Shown: one piece after another, positions 23,034-31,039 of the stretch
Layout of the letters: each line of letters starts with the position of its first letter
Numbering within the stretch: the stretch's first letter is position 1
Source of the DNA: Limnobaculum zhutongyuii
Lineage (GTDB): Bacteria > Pseudomonadota > Gammaproteobacteria > Enterobacterales > Enterobacteriaceae
Assembly: GCF_004295645.1 (NCBI RefSeq)
Contig: NZ_CP034752.1
Location: 2,480,001 to 2,544,000, forward strand
Direction: 5' to 3'
Length of the DNA: 64,000 bases
Program-made: the position numbers and the translations under genes
Notes under the pieces: model-generated
Told to the model about the DNA's origin: nothing
What the model saw: only the letters and a program-made list of their open reading frames with translations
Database searches by the model: none

Positions 23034-23716
23034 GACTCCTCCCACAGCTTACCGTCGCGTAAGCGCAGTCTGCGTTGGCAACGTGCCGCCAGCGTTTCAT
23101 CATGGGTAACCAATACCAGCGTGGTGGCATAATCACGATTCAGAGAAAACAGCAGATCGGCAATTTTTATTCCCGTCTGGCGGTCAAGGTTTCCGGTAGG
23201 TTCATCAGCAAACAGAATTTTAGGCCGGCCAATGAAAGCGCGAGCAATGGCCACCCGTTGCTGTTCACCACCGGAAAGTTGTGCGGGTAGATGTCCGATA
23301 CGCTGACCTAATCCAAGCTGCTCTAACAGCTGAATCGCCTGCTCTTTACTGCTGCGTTCATTATCTCCCCGCAACAGCGCCGGTAATTGGACATTCTCCA
23401 ACGCGGTCAGCGTGGGAACCAACATAAACGATTGAAATACAAATCCCACATTTTGAGCGCGCAGTGCGGCTCTGGCCTCTTCATCTAACCCAGGTAATGA
23501 CTGACCTAATAGCTTGATATCCCCATCGCTGCCATCATCCAGGCCAGCGAGAATACCCAACAATGTCGATTTACCTGAACCTGACTCGCCAATTAGTGCT
23601 ATTGTTTCAGCAGATTTGACAACTAACTCAACTCCGGTAAGGATGTTGAGCTTATGCTCTCCTTCACCAACAAATTTATTTAAATGATGAACTTCAAGAA
23701 CATTATTCTCAGGCAT
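23030..23716 (-). CDS. ybbA: ABC transporter ATP-binding protein YbbA
   Basis: A 228-residue LolD/MacB-type ATPase. Walker A is GESGSGKST, the signature is LSGGEQQR, Walker B is ILFADEPTGNLD and the H-loop is LVTHDETLAAR. It pairs with YbbP, whose gene overlaps its stop. Its start lies inside the divergent tesA gene: the two coding regions overlap by 33 bases at their 5' ends, an arrangement also found in E. coli, so each promoter must lie within the other gene. Confidence 0.96.
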   Translation of the reverse strand: MPENNVLEVHHLNKFVGEGEHKLNILTGVELVVKSAETIALIGESGSGKSTLLGILAGLDDGSDGDIKLLGQSLPGLDEEARAALRAQNVGFVFQSFMLVPTLTALENVQLPALLRGDNERSSKEQAIQLLEQLGLGQRIGHLPAQLSGGEQQRVAIARAFIGRPKILFADEPTGNLDRQTGIKIADLLFSLNRDYATTLVLVTHDETLAARCQRRLRLRDGKLWEES

Positions 23717-24340
23717 ATCCCGATCCTTTTATTACTGGGATTGTCATCAATACGTATTGCAGCAGCTGCAGATACGCTACTTATTCTGGGCGACAGTTTG
23801 AGCGCCGGTTATCAGCTTCCCATCCAACAGGCCTGGGCCACGCAGTTGGGTGAACGCTGGAAATTAAATCCTAAAGCCCCCGCGGTAGTTAATGCCAGTA
23901 TTAGTGGTGATACCGCAGCACAAGGGTTATCCCGCTTGCCGGAGTTACTGAAAACGCATCAGCCACGCTGGGTTCTGATAGAACTGGGCGCAAATGATGG
24001 TTTACGAGGTTTTCCGACGGCCGATATTGAACGGGATTTAACACATATTATTACATTAGTGAAACAAGCTAATGCACAGCCGCTGTTAATGCAAATACGC
24101 ATCAGCCCAAACTATGGCCGTCGATATACCGACGCCTTTACAGCAATTTACCCTAAATTAGCACAACAACATCAAATTCCATTACTTCCATTCTTTATGG
24201 AAAAAGTCGCCATTAAGCCTGAATTGATGCAGCCTGACGGCCTGCACCCTACTGCCGAAGCACAGCCGGAAATTGCCGATTTTATGGCGCAAACGCTGGC
24301 TCCCTATGTTGGTCTTGATGCTGAAAAACAGGCGAAATAG
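23684..24340 (+). CDS. tesA: Multifunctional acyl-CoA thioesterase I/protease I/lysophospholipase L1
   Basis: A periplasmic SGNH-fold hydrolase of 218 residues with a signal peptide (MMNFKNIILRH, hydrophobic core, ending AAAA before DTLL). Catalytic Ser is in the block I motif LGDSLSAGYQ; Gly in NASISGDTA, Asn in LGANDGLRG, and the Asp/His pair in PDGLHPTAEAQ. The E. coli enzyme cleaves acyl-CoA, lysophospholipids and some esters. The start matches E. coli TesA (MMNF) and overlaps divergent ybbA. Confidence 0.96.
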   Translation: MMNFKNIILRHIPILLLLGLSSIRIAAAADTLLILGDSLSAGYQLPIQQAWATQLGERWKLNPKAPAVVNASISGDTAAQGLSRLPELLKTHQPRWVLIELGANDGLRGFPTADIERDLTHIITLVKQANAQPLLMQIRISPNYGRRYTDAFTAIYPKLAQQHQIPLLPFFMEKVAIKPELMQPDGLHPTAEAQPEIADFMAQTLAPYVGLDAEKQAK

Positions 24341-24365
24341 GCCCGATTACGGAGAATGTAAAGTT

Positions 24366-25142
24366 ATGCAAAAGGCGATTTTAATTACCGGCTGTTCCAG
24401 TGGTATTGGTTTAGTGATCGCAACCGATCTCAAGCAGCATGGTTATCGGGTGATTGCTACCTGCCGAAAAGCACAAGATATAGCAACGCTTCGGGAAAAA
24501 TGGTTTGAAGTAGTCAGGCTGGATTTGGATGACAGCGAGAGTATTCAGCAGGCAGCCGCCGAAGTATTGGCCATGACCGAGGGTAAACTTTACGCACTAT
24601 TCAACAATGGTGGATATGGTGTCTATGGGCGACTGAATACCATTTCCCGCCGTCAGTTTGAGCAACAGTTTTCCACCAATCTGTTTGGTGCACATGAGTT
24701 GACTCAACTTCTTCTGCCGTCGATGTTGAAACAGGGAGAAGGCCGTATTATTCAGACCAGTTCAGTGATGGGTATTATCTCCACACCGGGGCGTGGGTTA
24801 TATGCGGCCAGTAAATATGCGCTGGAAGCCTGGTCTGATGCCCTGCGACTTGAGCTATACGGTAGCGGCATTCAGGTTAGTTTGATTGAGCCAGGCCCTA
24901 TTAGCACCGCCTTTAGCGATAACGTTAACCAGACTCAGAGCGATAGTCCGGTAAAAAACCCACCGGTGGCTAAGCGTTTCACGCTACCTCCCGAGGCACT
25001 GATTCCCATTGTTCGCCATGCGTTGGAAAGCCCGCGCGCAAAAATTCGCTATCGGGTTACTTTGGTGACAAAAGCCATGGCCATATGCAAGCGCCTGCTG
25101 CCCGATCGCTTAATGGATAAGATTTTGGTAAATAAAGGTTAG
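24366..25142 (+). CDS. ybbO: Short-chain dehydrogenase/reductase YbbO
   Basis: A 258-residue cytoplasmic SDR. The NAD(P)-binding motif is ITGCSSGIGL (about 7-16), the structural NNGGYGVYG replaces NNAG, and the catalytic Ser and Y-x3-K are in QTSSVMGIISTPGRGLYAASKYALEAW. E. coli YbbO reduces aldehydes and retinal-like substrates with NADPH; the physiological substrate is unsettled. The start is the ATG at 24366 (MQKAILITG), 25 bases after tesA; the open frame extends upstream into tesA but is not supported. Confidence 0.92.
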   Translation: MQKAILITGCSSGIGLVIATDLKQHGYRVIATCRKAQDIATLREKWFEVVRLDLDDSESIQQAAAEVLAMTEGKLYALFNNGGYGVYGRLNTISRRQFEQQFSTNLFGAHELTQLLLPSMLKQGEGRIIQTSSVMGIISTPGRGLYAASKYALEAWSDALRLELYGSGIQVSLIEPGPISTAFSDNVNQTQSDSPVKNPPVAKRFTLPPEALIPIVRHALESPRAKIRYRVTLVTKAMAICKRLLPDRLMDKILVNKG

Positions 25143-25220
25143 CAACGCTTGAAGCTAATAATAATGCCCATATATCTGCTTAATAACTCTCACAGAAAAA
25201 TCGATTAAAGAGAATCTATT

Positions 25221-26075
25221 ATGACCACTAATGCCATCATTGACGTCAACGAGTCTAACTTTCAGCAAGTGCTGGAACAGTCAGCCCAGGCACCAGTACT
25301 GTTCTATTTCTGGTCTCCCCGCAGTCAGCATTGCGAGCTGTTAGACCCGGTTTTGGAAAAGTTAGCAGCTGAATACGCTGGTAAATTTACTCTGGCAAAA
25401 ATTGACTGTGATACTCAGCCTATGATTGCAGGTCAATTTGGTATTCGCGCCATTCCGACTGTTTATCTGTTTAAAGATGGGCAACCTGCCGATGGTTTTC
25501 AGGGACCACAGCCGGAAGAAGCCATTCGCGAATTGTTAAACCGTTTCCTGCCGAAAGAAGAAGAGCTGAAAGCCGCTGAAGCCGATGAGCTAATGCGTGA
25601 AGGTAAATATATTGATGCGTTACCATTACTGAAAGATGCCTGGCAGTTAAGCAACCAACGTAGTGATATTGGCCTGATGCTGGCAGAAACGCAGATTGCT
25701 CTGAATCGAAGCGATGAAGCAGAAAGCGTGCTGGCAACTATCCCACTTCAGGATCGTGATACTCGCTATCAGGGGCTTGTGGCTCAGATTGAACTGCTGA
25801 AGCAGGCGGCCGATACCCCGGAAATTCAACAGCTACAGCAGCAGGTTGAAGCTCAGCCAGATAATGCTGAACTGGCGGTTCAGTTAGCGTTGCAGTTGCA
25901 TACCGTTGGACGTAATGAAGAAGCATTAACTCTGCTGATGAAGCATCTGAGCCATTCGCTGGATGCCGCAGATGGTAGCGCTAAGAAAACCATATTGGAT
26001 ATTCTGGCTGCGCTGGGAACCGGTGATGCTCTGGCAGCGAAGTTTAGACGTCGGTTGTATTCGTTGTTGTATTAA
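25221..26075 (+). CDS. cnoX: Chaperedoxin CnoX (YbbN)
   Basis: A 284-residue cytoplasmic protein with an N-terminal thioredoxin domain (1-108) and C-terminal TPR repeats. The active site reads SPRSQHCEL instead of CGPC, so it is not a normal thioredoxin oxidoreductase, like E. coli CnoX, which holds unfolded proteins after hypochlorite oxidation and passes them to GroEL or DnaK. TPR helices start around residue 120 (EADELMREGKYIDALPLLKDAW). In E. coli it is next to qmcA; here an MFS gene lies between. Confidence 0.95.
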   Translation: MTTNAIIDVNESNFQQVLEQSAQAPVLFYFWSPRSQHCELLDPVLEKLAAEYAGKFTLAKIDCDTQPMIAGQFGIRAIPTVYLFKDGQPADGFQGPQPEEAIRELLNRFLPKEEELKAAEADELMREGKYIDALPLLKDAWQLSNQRSDIGLMLAETQIALNRSDEAESVLATIPLQDRDTRYQGLVAQIELLKQAADTPEIQQLQQQVEAQPDNAELAVQLALQLHTVGRNEEALTLLMKHLSHSLDAADGSAKKTILDILAALGTGDALAAKFRRRLYSLLY

Positions 26076-26094
26076 TGTTGTTTTGATTCTGAGA

Positions 26095-26245
26095 ATATTC
26101 CGGCCGTAATAACAAAGTGCATATATAGACTTTGTGCCCGGCCGGAAGACCATTTGTACTTAAGTCCGGAGTGCGTTGGGCCTAGCCAGCCTAGGGGCGC
26201 TTCGTTGGCTTACGCCAAGTCGACCCCAACGGCAGTCTCTCCCAA
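26095..26245 (+). repeat. Dispersed structured repeat, copy A
   Basis: About 150 bases that recur in reverse orientation at 29422-29576 and, over about 110 bases, at 43071-43180. Structure: TTCCGGCCG (26098-26106) pairs with CGGCCGGAA (26139-26147); inside it ACAAAGT (26112-26118) pairs with ACTTTGT (26129-26135). Next come a conserved GACCATTTGTACTT segment, a GGGCCTAG...CTAGGGGCG block, and a last hairpin TTGGC-TTAC-GCCAA. It lies between convergent cnoX and the MFS gene. Confidence 0.8.
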
Positions 26246-26297
26246 CGATTGACTTTTAAAATCTGGTCACTACACGAAACGCTTTATATAAATTTTA

Positions 26298-27551
26298 TTA
26301 CTCCAACGGCTTACCGGCTTTTTCTGGGATCAGGAATAGTGTGGCAAGGATATCCAGCACGTATAGTGAGGCCAGTAGTGCGATGGCTGTCTGGAAGGAG
26401 TAAAGGGAGACGATTAATCCTACTACCAATGGCCCCAGGCCGCCGATACCGCGTCCGATGTTGAACAGGACGTTTTGCGCGGTTGCCCGGGCTTCGGTTG
26501 GGTAGACTTCTGAGATTAATGCACCATATCCCCCCATCATACCGTTGACGAACATTCCCATAATGGCACCGCCAATCAGCAGGCTAAACGGATCGGTTAG
26601 TTGTGAATAGGCTAAAACCATTAGCGCTGCGCCAACCTGATAGATAAGGAAGATCGGACGACGACCATAACGGTCAGCCAGTTGACCAAATAACCAGATC
26701 CCGAAGGCCATACCCAATACGGTTACCGCAGTCCACATGGCTGATTTAGTTAAGGAGTAGTTAAACTGCTGGCTCAGATAGGATGGCATCCAAATCATAA
26801 TGCCGTAATAACCAAAGTTTTGTACTGAGGTAAGAATCGAGATACCAATGCTGGCTTTGATGGTTTCGCGGTCGGAAATCAGTGCTTTAAATGGGTTCCC
26901 TTTACGCTTTTCTTTGCTCTTTTTAACAAAGATTTCAGGCTCACCAATATAGTGGCGGATAACAAAAGAGGCCAATGCCGGAATCACCCCAATGGCGAAC
27001 ATACCGCGCCAGCCAATAACCGGCAACAACAGCGGTGTTAACAACGCTGCCGCCAGCACGCCGGCCTGCCATCCAATACCAACATATGAAGACATGCGGG
27101 CCCGCTCATTGGGTCGACATGCTTCAGCAGCCAGCGCCATACCGATACCAAACTCACCGCCCAGGCCGATGCCCGCGATAGTGCGATAAATCAGTAAGTC
27201 CCAGTAACCTTGTGCCAAAGCACACATGCCGGTGAAACCCGCAAACAGAACGATTGACCAGGTAAGTACCTTCACCCGACCGTAGTAATCGCTTAATACC
27301 CCAAAGACCAAACCACCAATAACCGCGCCGATTAGCGTCCAGGTAACCAAAGATCCAGCCTCACTGGTGGTTAATCCTAATCCCAAGGCTACCGCGTTAA
27401 GAATAAAACCGAGAATCAATAAATCAAATCCATCCATCGCATAACCGACGGTAGAAGCGATAACCGCTTTATAGGCATACTTTCTTCTTTTTGCCTCTTC
27501 GACAACCGGCGCTTTTTGGCTTTCTGTCAGGTTGATCACTTCGTTGGTCAC
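26298..27551 (-). CDS. MFS transporter, aromatic acid:H+ symporter-like
   Basis: A 417-residue major facilitator with twelve predicted spans. N-terminal YAMDGFDLLILGFIL with an Asp in the first span and the loop motif GVLSDYYGRVKVL, repeated as GQLADRYGRRPIF in the second half, place it in the AAHS/sugar-acid symporter groups (PcaK, MhpT, sialate transporter relatives). The substrate cannot be assigned. It starts with GTG at 27551. There are no catabolic genes beside it: it sits alone between cnoX and qmcA, which are neighbours in E. coli, and the block MFS-qmcA-ybbJ is bracketed by oppositely oriented repeat copies A and B. It was probably inserted there. Confidence 0.88.
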   Translation of the reverse strand: MTNEVINLTESQKAPVVEEAKRRKYAYKAVIASTVGYAMDGFDLLILGFILNAVALGLGLTTSEAGSLVTWTLIGAVIGGLVFGVLSDYYGRVKVLTWSIVLFAGFTGMCALAQGYWDLLIYRTIAGIGLGGEFGIGMALAAEACRPNERARMSSYVGIGWQAGVLAAALLTPLLLPVIGWRGMFAIGVIPALASFVIRHYIGEPEIFVKKSKEKRKGNPFKALISDRETIKASIGISILTSVQNFGYYGIMIWMPSYLSQQFNYSLTKSAMWTAVTVLGMAFGIWLFGQLADRYGRRPIFLIYQVGAALMVLAYSQLTDPFSLLIGGAIMGMFVNGMMGGYGALISEVYPTEARATAQNVLFNIGRGIGGLGPLVVGLIVSLYSFQTAIALLASLYVLDILATLFLIPEKAGKPLE

Positions 27552-27994
27552 TGTTAATCCCGCCTTATTAGTTATATCGTCATCAGTTATTACTATTCGG
27601 ACGTTTGTCTACGGAATTATCTCTTTAATCAATGCGTTGTTTGCGCCAGGGCATTTACCTTCTGCCCTTACTTCTCCTTCCACCCCATATTTTGGGCGCA
27701 GGAATAGGAGCACCTATTGGTTTAACGACCAAAGGCGATAGAAAACAAAGCAAATTCATTGATTTTAAAGAGGTGTAGTCAAACCTTCTAATTATAACCA
27801 TTACAAATAATTTTGATATGATTATTTTTACCCTTGGCTGAAAAAATTTCATTCTCATCAGTTTTAGTGAACATTCCTGTAAGCAATTTTCAAATAAAAA
27901 CCGGTGTCAGTTAGCCCTCCTCTGACGCATTCTGGCTTCCTTAATACTAAATTTCGCGTAGACTTAATGTATACAAACTTTAAAGGATTATAGG
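27552..27994. other. Divergent intergenic region between the MFS gene and qmcA
   Basis: No gene that I can support; a 67-codon minus-strand frame (27655-27858) has no ribosome site or family resemblance. Promoters for both divergent genes are expected here. The only structure noted is a small inverted repeat, AATAGG-AGCA-CCTATT (27713-27728). Confidence 0.4.
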
Positions 27995-28924
27995 ATGGAT
28001 ATTATGTTGCCTAATGCTTCTGCCATTGTGATTGCCATTCTGGTACTGCTGGTTTTATTTGTGCTGTTCGCCGGAATTAAAGTGGTACCACAGGGCTATC
28101 AATGGACCATTGAACGCTTTGGTCGTTACACCAAAACGTTAATGCCTGGCCTGAATCTGATTATTCCATTTATGGATCGGGTTGGTCGCAAAATTAACGT
28201 GATGGAACAGGTGCTGGATGTCCCCTCTCAGGAAATCATCTCCAAAGATAACGCCAACGTAACCATTGATGCCGTTTGCTTTATTCAGGTGAGAGATTCT
28301 GCACTGGCGGCCTATCAGGTAAGTAATCTTGAAGCGGCCATTCTTAACCTGACTATGACCAATATTCGTACCGTTTTGGGCTCCATGGAATTGGATGAAA
28401 TGCTCTCCCAGCGCGACCATATTAATACTCGTTTATTACAGGTGGTTGATGAAGCGACTAATCAATGGGGGATTAAAATCACCCGTATTGAAATTCGCGA
28501 TATTCGCCCACCTGCAGAATTGATTGCTGCCATGAACGCTCAAATGAAGGCCGAGCGTAATAAACGTGCCGACATTCTGGAAGCAGAAGGTATTCGTCAG
28601 GCGGCAATTTTGCGTGCTGAAGGTCAAAAACAGTCTGAAATTTTGAAGGCTGAAGGTGAAAGACAGGCCGCTTTCTTACAGGCAGAAGCCCGTGAACGTG
28701 CGGCAGAAGCAGAAGCAAAAGCCACCCAAATGGTTTCTGATGCAATTTCCGACGGTAACATTCAGGCTATTAACTACTTCGTAGCGCAGAAATATACCGA
28801 TGCCCTGCAATCTATTGGTTCTGCGGACAACAGCAAAGTGGTGATGATGCCACTGGAAGCTGGCAATCTGTTGGGAAGCATTGCCGGTATCACTGAGTTA
28901 CTTAAAGGCGAGCCGAAAAAATAA
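27995..28924 (+). CDS. qmcA: SPFH/band-7 membrane protease-associated protein QmcA
   Basis: A 309-residue stomatin-like protein: an N-terminal membrane segment (residues 8-28), the SPFH domain (about 30-190, KVVPQGYQWTIERFGRYTKTL), then a long coiled coil of repeated AEG.RQ(A/S)xIL units (about 190-255). In E. coli QmcA forms oligomers in the inner membrane and is linked functionally to FtsH/HflKC. AAAGGA precedes the ATG at 27995. Its TAA overlaps the ybbJ start by one base (TAATG), so the two are translationally coupled. Confidence 0.95.
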   Translation: MDIMLPNASAIVIAILVLLVLFVLFAGIKVVPQGYQWTIERFGRYTKTLMPGLNLIIPFMDRVGRKINVMEQVLDVPSQEIISKDNANVTIDAVCFIQVRDSALAAYQVSNLEAAILNLTMTNIRTVLGSMELDEMLSQRDHINTRLLQVVDEATNQWGIKITRIEIRDIRPPAELIAAMNAQMKAERNKRADILEAEGIRQAAILRAEGQKQSEILKAEGERQAAFLQAEARERAAEAEAKATQMVSDAISDGNIQAINYFVAQKYTDALQSIGSADNSKVVMMPLEAGNLLGSIAGITELLKGEPKK

Positions 28925-29409
28925 TGGATATTATTCAGGACATGGCAGCTTACCCATATCGTTTCTGGTTAATTTTCGGAGGCCTGTTACTGGCTGCTGA
29001 ACTGCTGGGAACCTATGGTTATCTGCTCTGGAGTGGCGTATCTGCGATTATTATTGGCGCGGTTACTTGGGTAGTTCCCATGGACTGGAGCTGGCAATGG
29101 GTTAACTTCGCCGTTTTAACAATGGTAACTGCCATTATCTGGTGGTACTGGTTAAAAACCCGAACCGTCAGTGATAAACAGAATCTGAATCAGCCGGACA
29201 AGCTATTAATCGGTAAAAAAATGGTTCTGAGCTCTCCAATTGTTAACGGTGCAGGTCGAATCAATCTGGCAGATGGCAGTTGGCCGATTCGCTGCTCAGA
29301 AGACCTGCCAGAGGGAACCGAAATCCGTATCGTCGCGGTAGAAAGCATCACCCTGATTGTTGAAGCTATCAGGGATGAGCATCGCAACCAAACTAGTAAT
29401 GACATCTAA
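28924..29409 (+). CDS. ybbJ: NfeD-family membrane protein YbbJ
   Basis: A 161-residue partner of QmcA. Three N-terminal membrane segments (about 12-85: FWLIFGGLLLAAELLGTYGY and following) and a C-terminal OB-fold NfeD domain (GKKMVLSSPIVNGAGRINLADGSWPIRC). NfeD proteins act with stomatin-like partners in membrane quality control. It is slightly longer than the E. coli protein (about 152). Repeat copy B follows its stop. Confidence 0.93.
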   Translation: MDIIQDMAAYPYRFWLIFGGLLLAAELLGTYGYLLWSGVSAIIIGAVTWVVPMDWSWQWVNFAVLTMVTAIIWWYWLKTRTVSDKQNLNQPDKLLIGKKMVLSSPIVNGAGRINLADGSWPIRCSEDLPEGTEIRIVAVESITLIVEAIRDEHRNQTSNDI

Positions 29410-29421
29410 AAAATTAATCTG

Positions 29422-29576
29422 AGGGAGAGACGGGCGTTGGGGTCGTAGCAGCTTTAGCTGCCGAAGCGCCCCTAGCCCGGCTAGGCCCGAAGCGCATAAG
29501 ACTAAAGTACAGATGGTTTTCCGGCCGGGCACACAGGTAATATATACATTTGTGTTTTTACGGACGGAATATCCAC
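29422..29576 (-). repeat. Dispersed structured repeat, copy B
   Basis: Reverse-orientation copy of the element at 26095-26245. On the minus strand it reads ATTCCGTCCG, a stem-forming ACACA...TGTGT segment, CGGCCGGAAAACCATC, CCTAGCC-G-GGCTAGG, and a hairpin GCAGC-TAAA-GCTGC at the place where copy A has TTGGC-TTAC-GCCAA. The end, CGACCCCAACG followed by GTCTCTCCC, matches copy A. It lies between convergent ybbJ and cueR. Confidence 0.8.
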
Positions 29577-29596
29577 CGAAGCTAAGATTAAACGCT

Positions 29597-30010
29597 CTAA
29601 TTAGCCCCTTTCTTCTGCTTACAACACCCGGTAAAACTATCAATAATCGGACAATCAGCCCCATTATCCCCCGGACAAAGCGCCACTAACTCCATCAGTC
29701 GTTCCCGCATTTGCGTGAGCTCAGCAATATGATTATCAATATCAGACACTTTTTCCAGCGTGCGAGCTTTCACATCAGCACTACGACGATCGGCATTGTG
29801 GAACAGAGCCAGTAGCTCTTTGCACTCTTCCAGAGTAAAACCAACCAGACGGGCCTGACGTAATAATGTCAGTTCCTCAATATTGCGTGAATTGTAAGTA
29901 CGGTAGCCATTCAATGAACGATTGGGCGGCGTGATCAGCCCTTTCTCTTCATAAAAACGAATCGCTTTGCTGCTTAAACCCGTTTTCTCTGCAACCTGAC
30001 TGATATTCAT
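29597..30010 (-). CDS. cueR: Copper-responsive MerR-family regulator CueR
   Basis: A 137-residue cytoplasmic activator that binds Cu(I). Features: N-terminal winged helix (ISQVAEKTGLSSKAIRFYEEKGLI), dimerisation helix, and the metal loop with Cys112 and Cys120 (LCPGDNGADCP), the same numbers as in E. coli CueR. Ser77 is also conserved, which separates monovalent from divalent metal sensors. The C-terminus has an extra CC pair. In E. coli it is next to copA; here copA is 22 kb away but keeps a complete CueR promoter (52264-52294). Confidence 0.95.
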   Translation of the reverse strand: MNISQVAEKTGLSSKAIRFYEEKGLITPPNRSLNGYRTYNSRNIEELTLLRQARLVGFTLEECKELLALFHNADRRSADVKARTLEKVSDIDNHIAELTQMRERLMELVALCPGDNGADCPIIDSFTGCCKQKKGAN

Positions 30011-30033
30011 AACATCACCCGCTTATCAATTCG

Positions 30034-30441
30034 TTACTTCAGCGTAGAACCCGTAAGATAACGATCTAAATCATCAATTCGTCTTTCGGCATGCTTCTGC
30101 ATGCAGGAGATATACACCACATTGCGAATTGAGCCGTCTATATAGAAATCATACAGCGCATCACAATCTTTTTTGCGGAAAGTTATCCAGGCTCTCTGAC
30201 TCTCCAACAGATCTTTCTTCACTGCCGCAAAAGACATGCTCGGTAAATCGGGCTGACTCATCATCTGCATTACAGCCTGATATGTTTGATTCAGCTTCTT
30301 TTCCACTAATTGTTGCTCTTGCTCGGCACAAGCATTAATCTCCAACGTATTCATGGCATTTTTACAATCCAGTTCAGCATAAGCATTCAGGCTAAAAACG
30401 GATAACGCCACAACATATAACCATTGTTTATTCTTTATCAT
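30034..30441 (-). CDS. DUF1311/LprI-like periplasmic protein
   Basis: A 135-residue exported protein with signal peptide (ending LNAYA before ELDC). It has the LprI-type pattern of four cysteines and helices: CKNAMNTLEINACAEQEQQLVEKKLNQTYQ, LLESQRAWITFRKKDCDALYDF, then CMQKHAERRIDDLDRYL. The family includes a mycobacterial lysozyme inhibitor; the role in enterobacteria is not established. It is 23 bases upstream of cueR on the same strand, so it may be cotranscribed with it. Confidence 0.82.
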   Translation of the reverse strand: MIKNKQWLYVVALSVFSLNAYAELDCKNAMNTLEINACAEQEQQLVEKKLNQTYQAVMQMMSQPDLPSMSFAAVKKDLLESQRAWITFRKKDCDALYDFYIDGSIRNVVYISCMQKHAERRIDDLDRYLTGSTLK

Positions 30442-30480
30442 TTCAATTCAGCTAACTGATACTTTTCAGGACAGTAAAGA

Positions 30481-30864
30481 TTACTGGCAGGCTGACTCAC
30501 GTTCATTTGCCACAATCAGTTCCGCATCTTTAGTTAACGCAATATTCTCACCGCTGGACAGGCACAAAATGGCATAAGAAAGCTCTTCACTTCCTTTCGA
30601 TAAATCCGACACCGCCATCGCGTTACCCTTTTCACCGCGTAATTTCATCAGGTAGTGCTCACAGCCGCTGGGACATTGAGCAGCAAATACGCTTAAACCC
30701 ATTTTTTCAACGCTGACTTTGCCTAAATATTGAGCAATCACCGGGTTATGGTTAAACGCTGCTTCAGCCTCTTTTTTTAATGAATACCATTGCCAGGTAA
30801 AGAAGATTGCAACCACCGCAATCACCAATACCAGATAGCGTAATATACGCAGAAATCCTTTCAT
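30481..30864 (-). CDS. Hypothetical membrane-anchored protein
   Basis: A 127-residue protein with one N-terminal membrane segment (LRILRYLVLVIAVVAIFFTWQWY) followed by about 100 residues outside the cytoplasm. The segment AFNHNPVIAQYLGKV loosely resembles the start of Coa1/Tim21-like domains, but this is weak. Four cysteines (CPSGC, CLSS, ACQ) could form disulfides. It lies on the same strand as the LprI-like gene and cueR. I do not recognise a family. Confidence 0.6.
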   Translation of the reverse strand: MKGFLRILRYLVLVIAVVAIFFTWQWYSLKKEAEAAFNHNPVIAQYLGKVSVEKMGLSVFAAQCPSGCEHYLMKLRGEKGNAMAVSDLSKGSEELSYAILCLSSGENIALTKDAELIVANERESACQ

Positions 30865-31039
30865 TCATCCCACCCCCAAATTGTCATGGTCACTACCATG
30901 CTACCCCGTAGGCTAAAAGTAAATAAATGAGATATTCCTTATTGTTATAAAAAGTATCTTTTTATTCTTTATTGTCCAATTCCATTTTCTGGCAGTCTCA
31001 ATACGTTAATTACCTAACCATCTAATGAGGCGACCACCC

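Noticed and set aside
27655..27858. 67-codon frame upstream of the MFS gene
   Set aside because: No ribosome binding site; lies in the expected promoter region of two divergent genes and has no family match.
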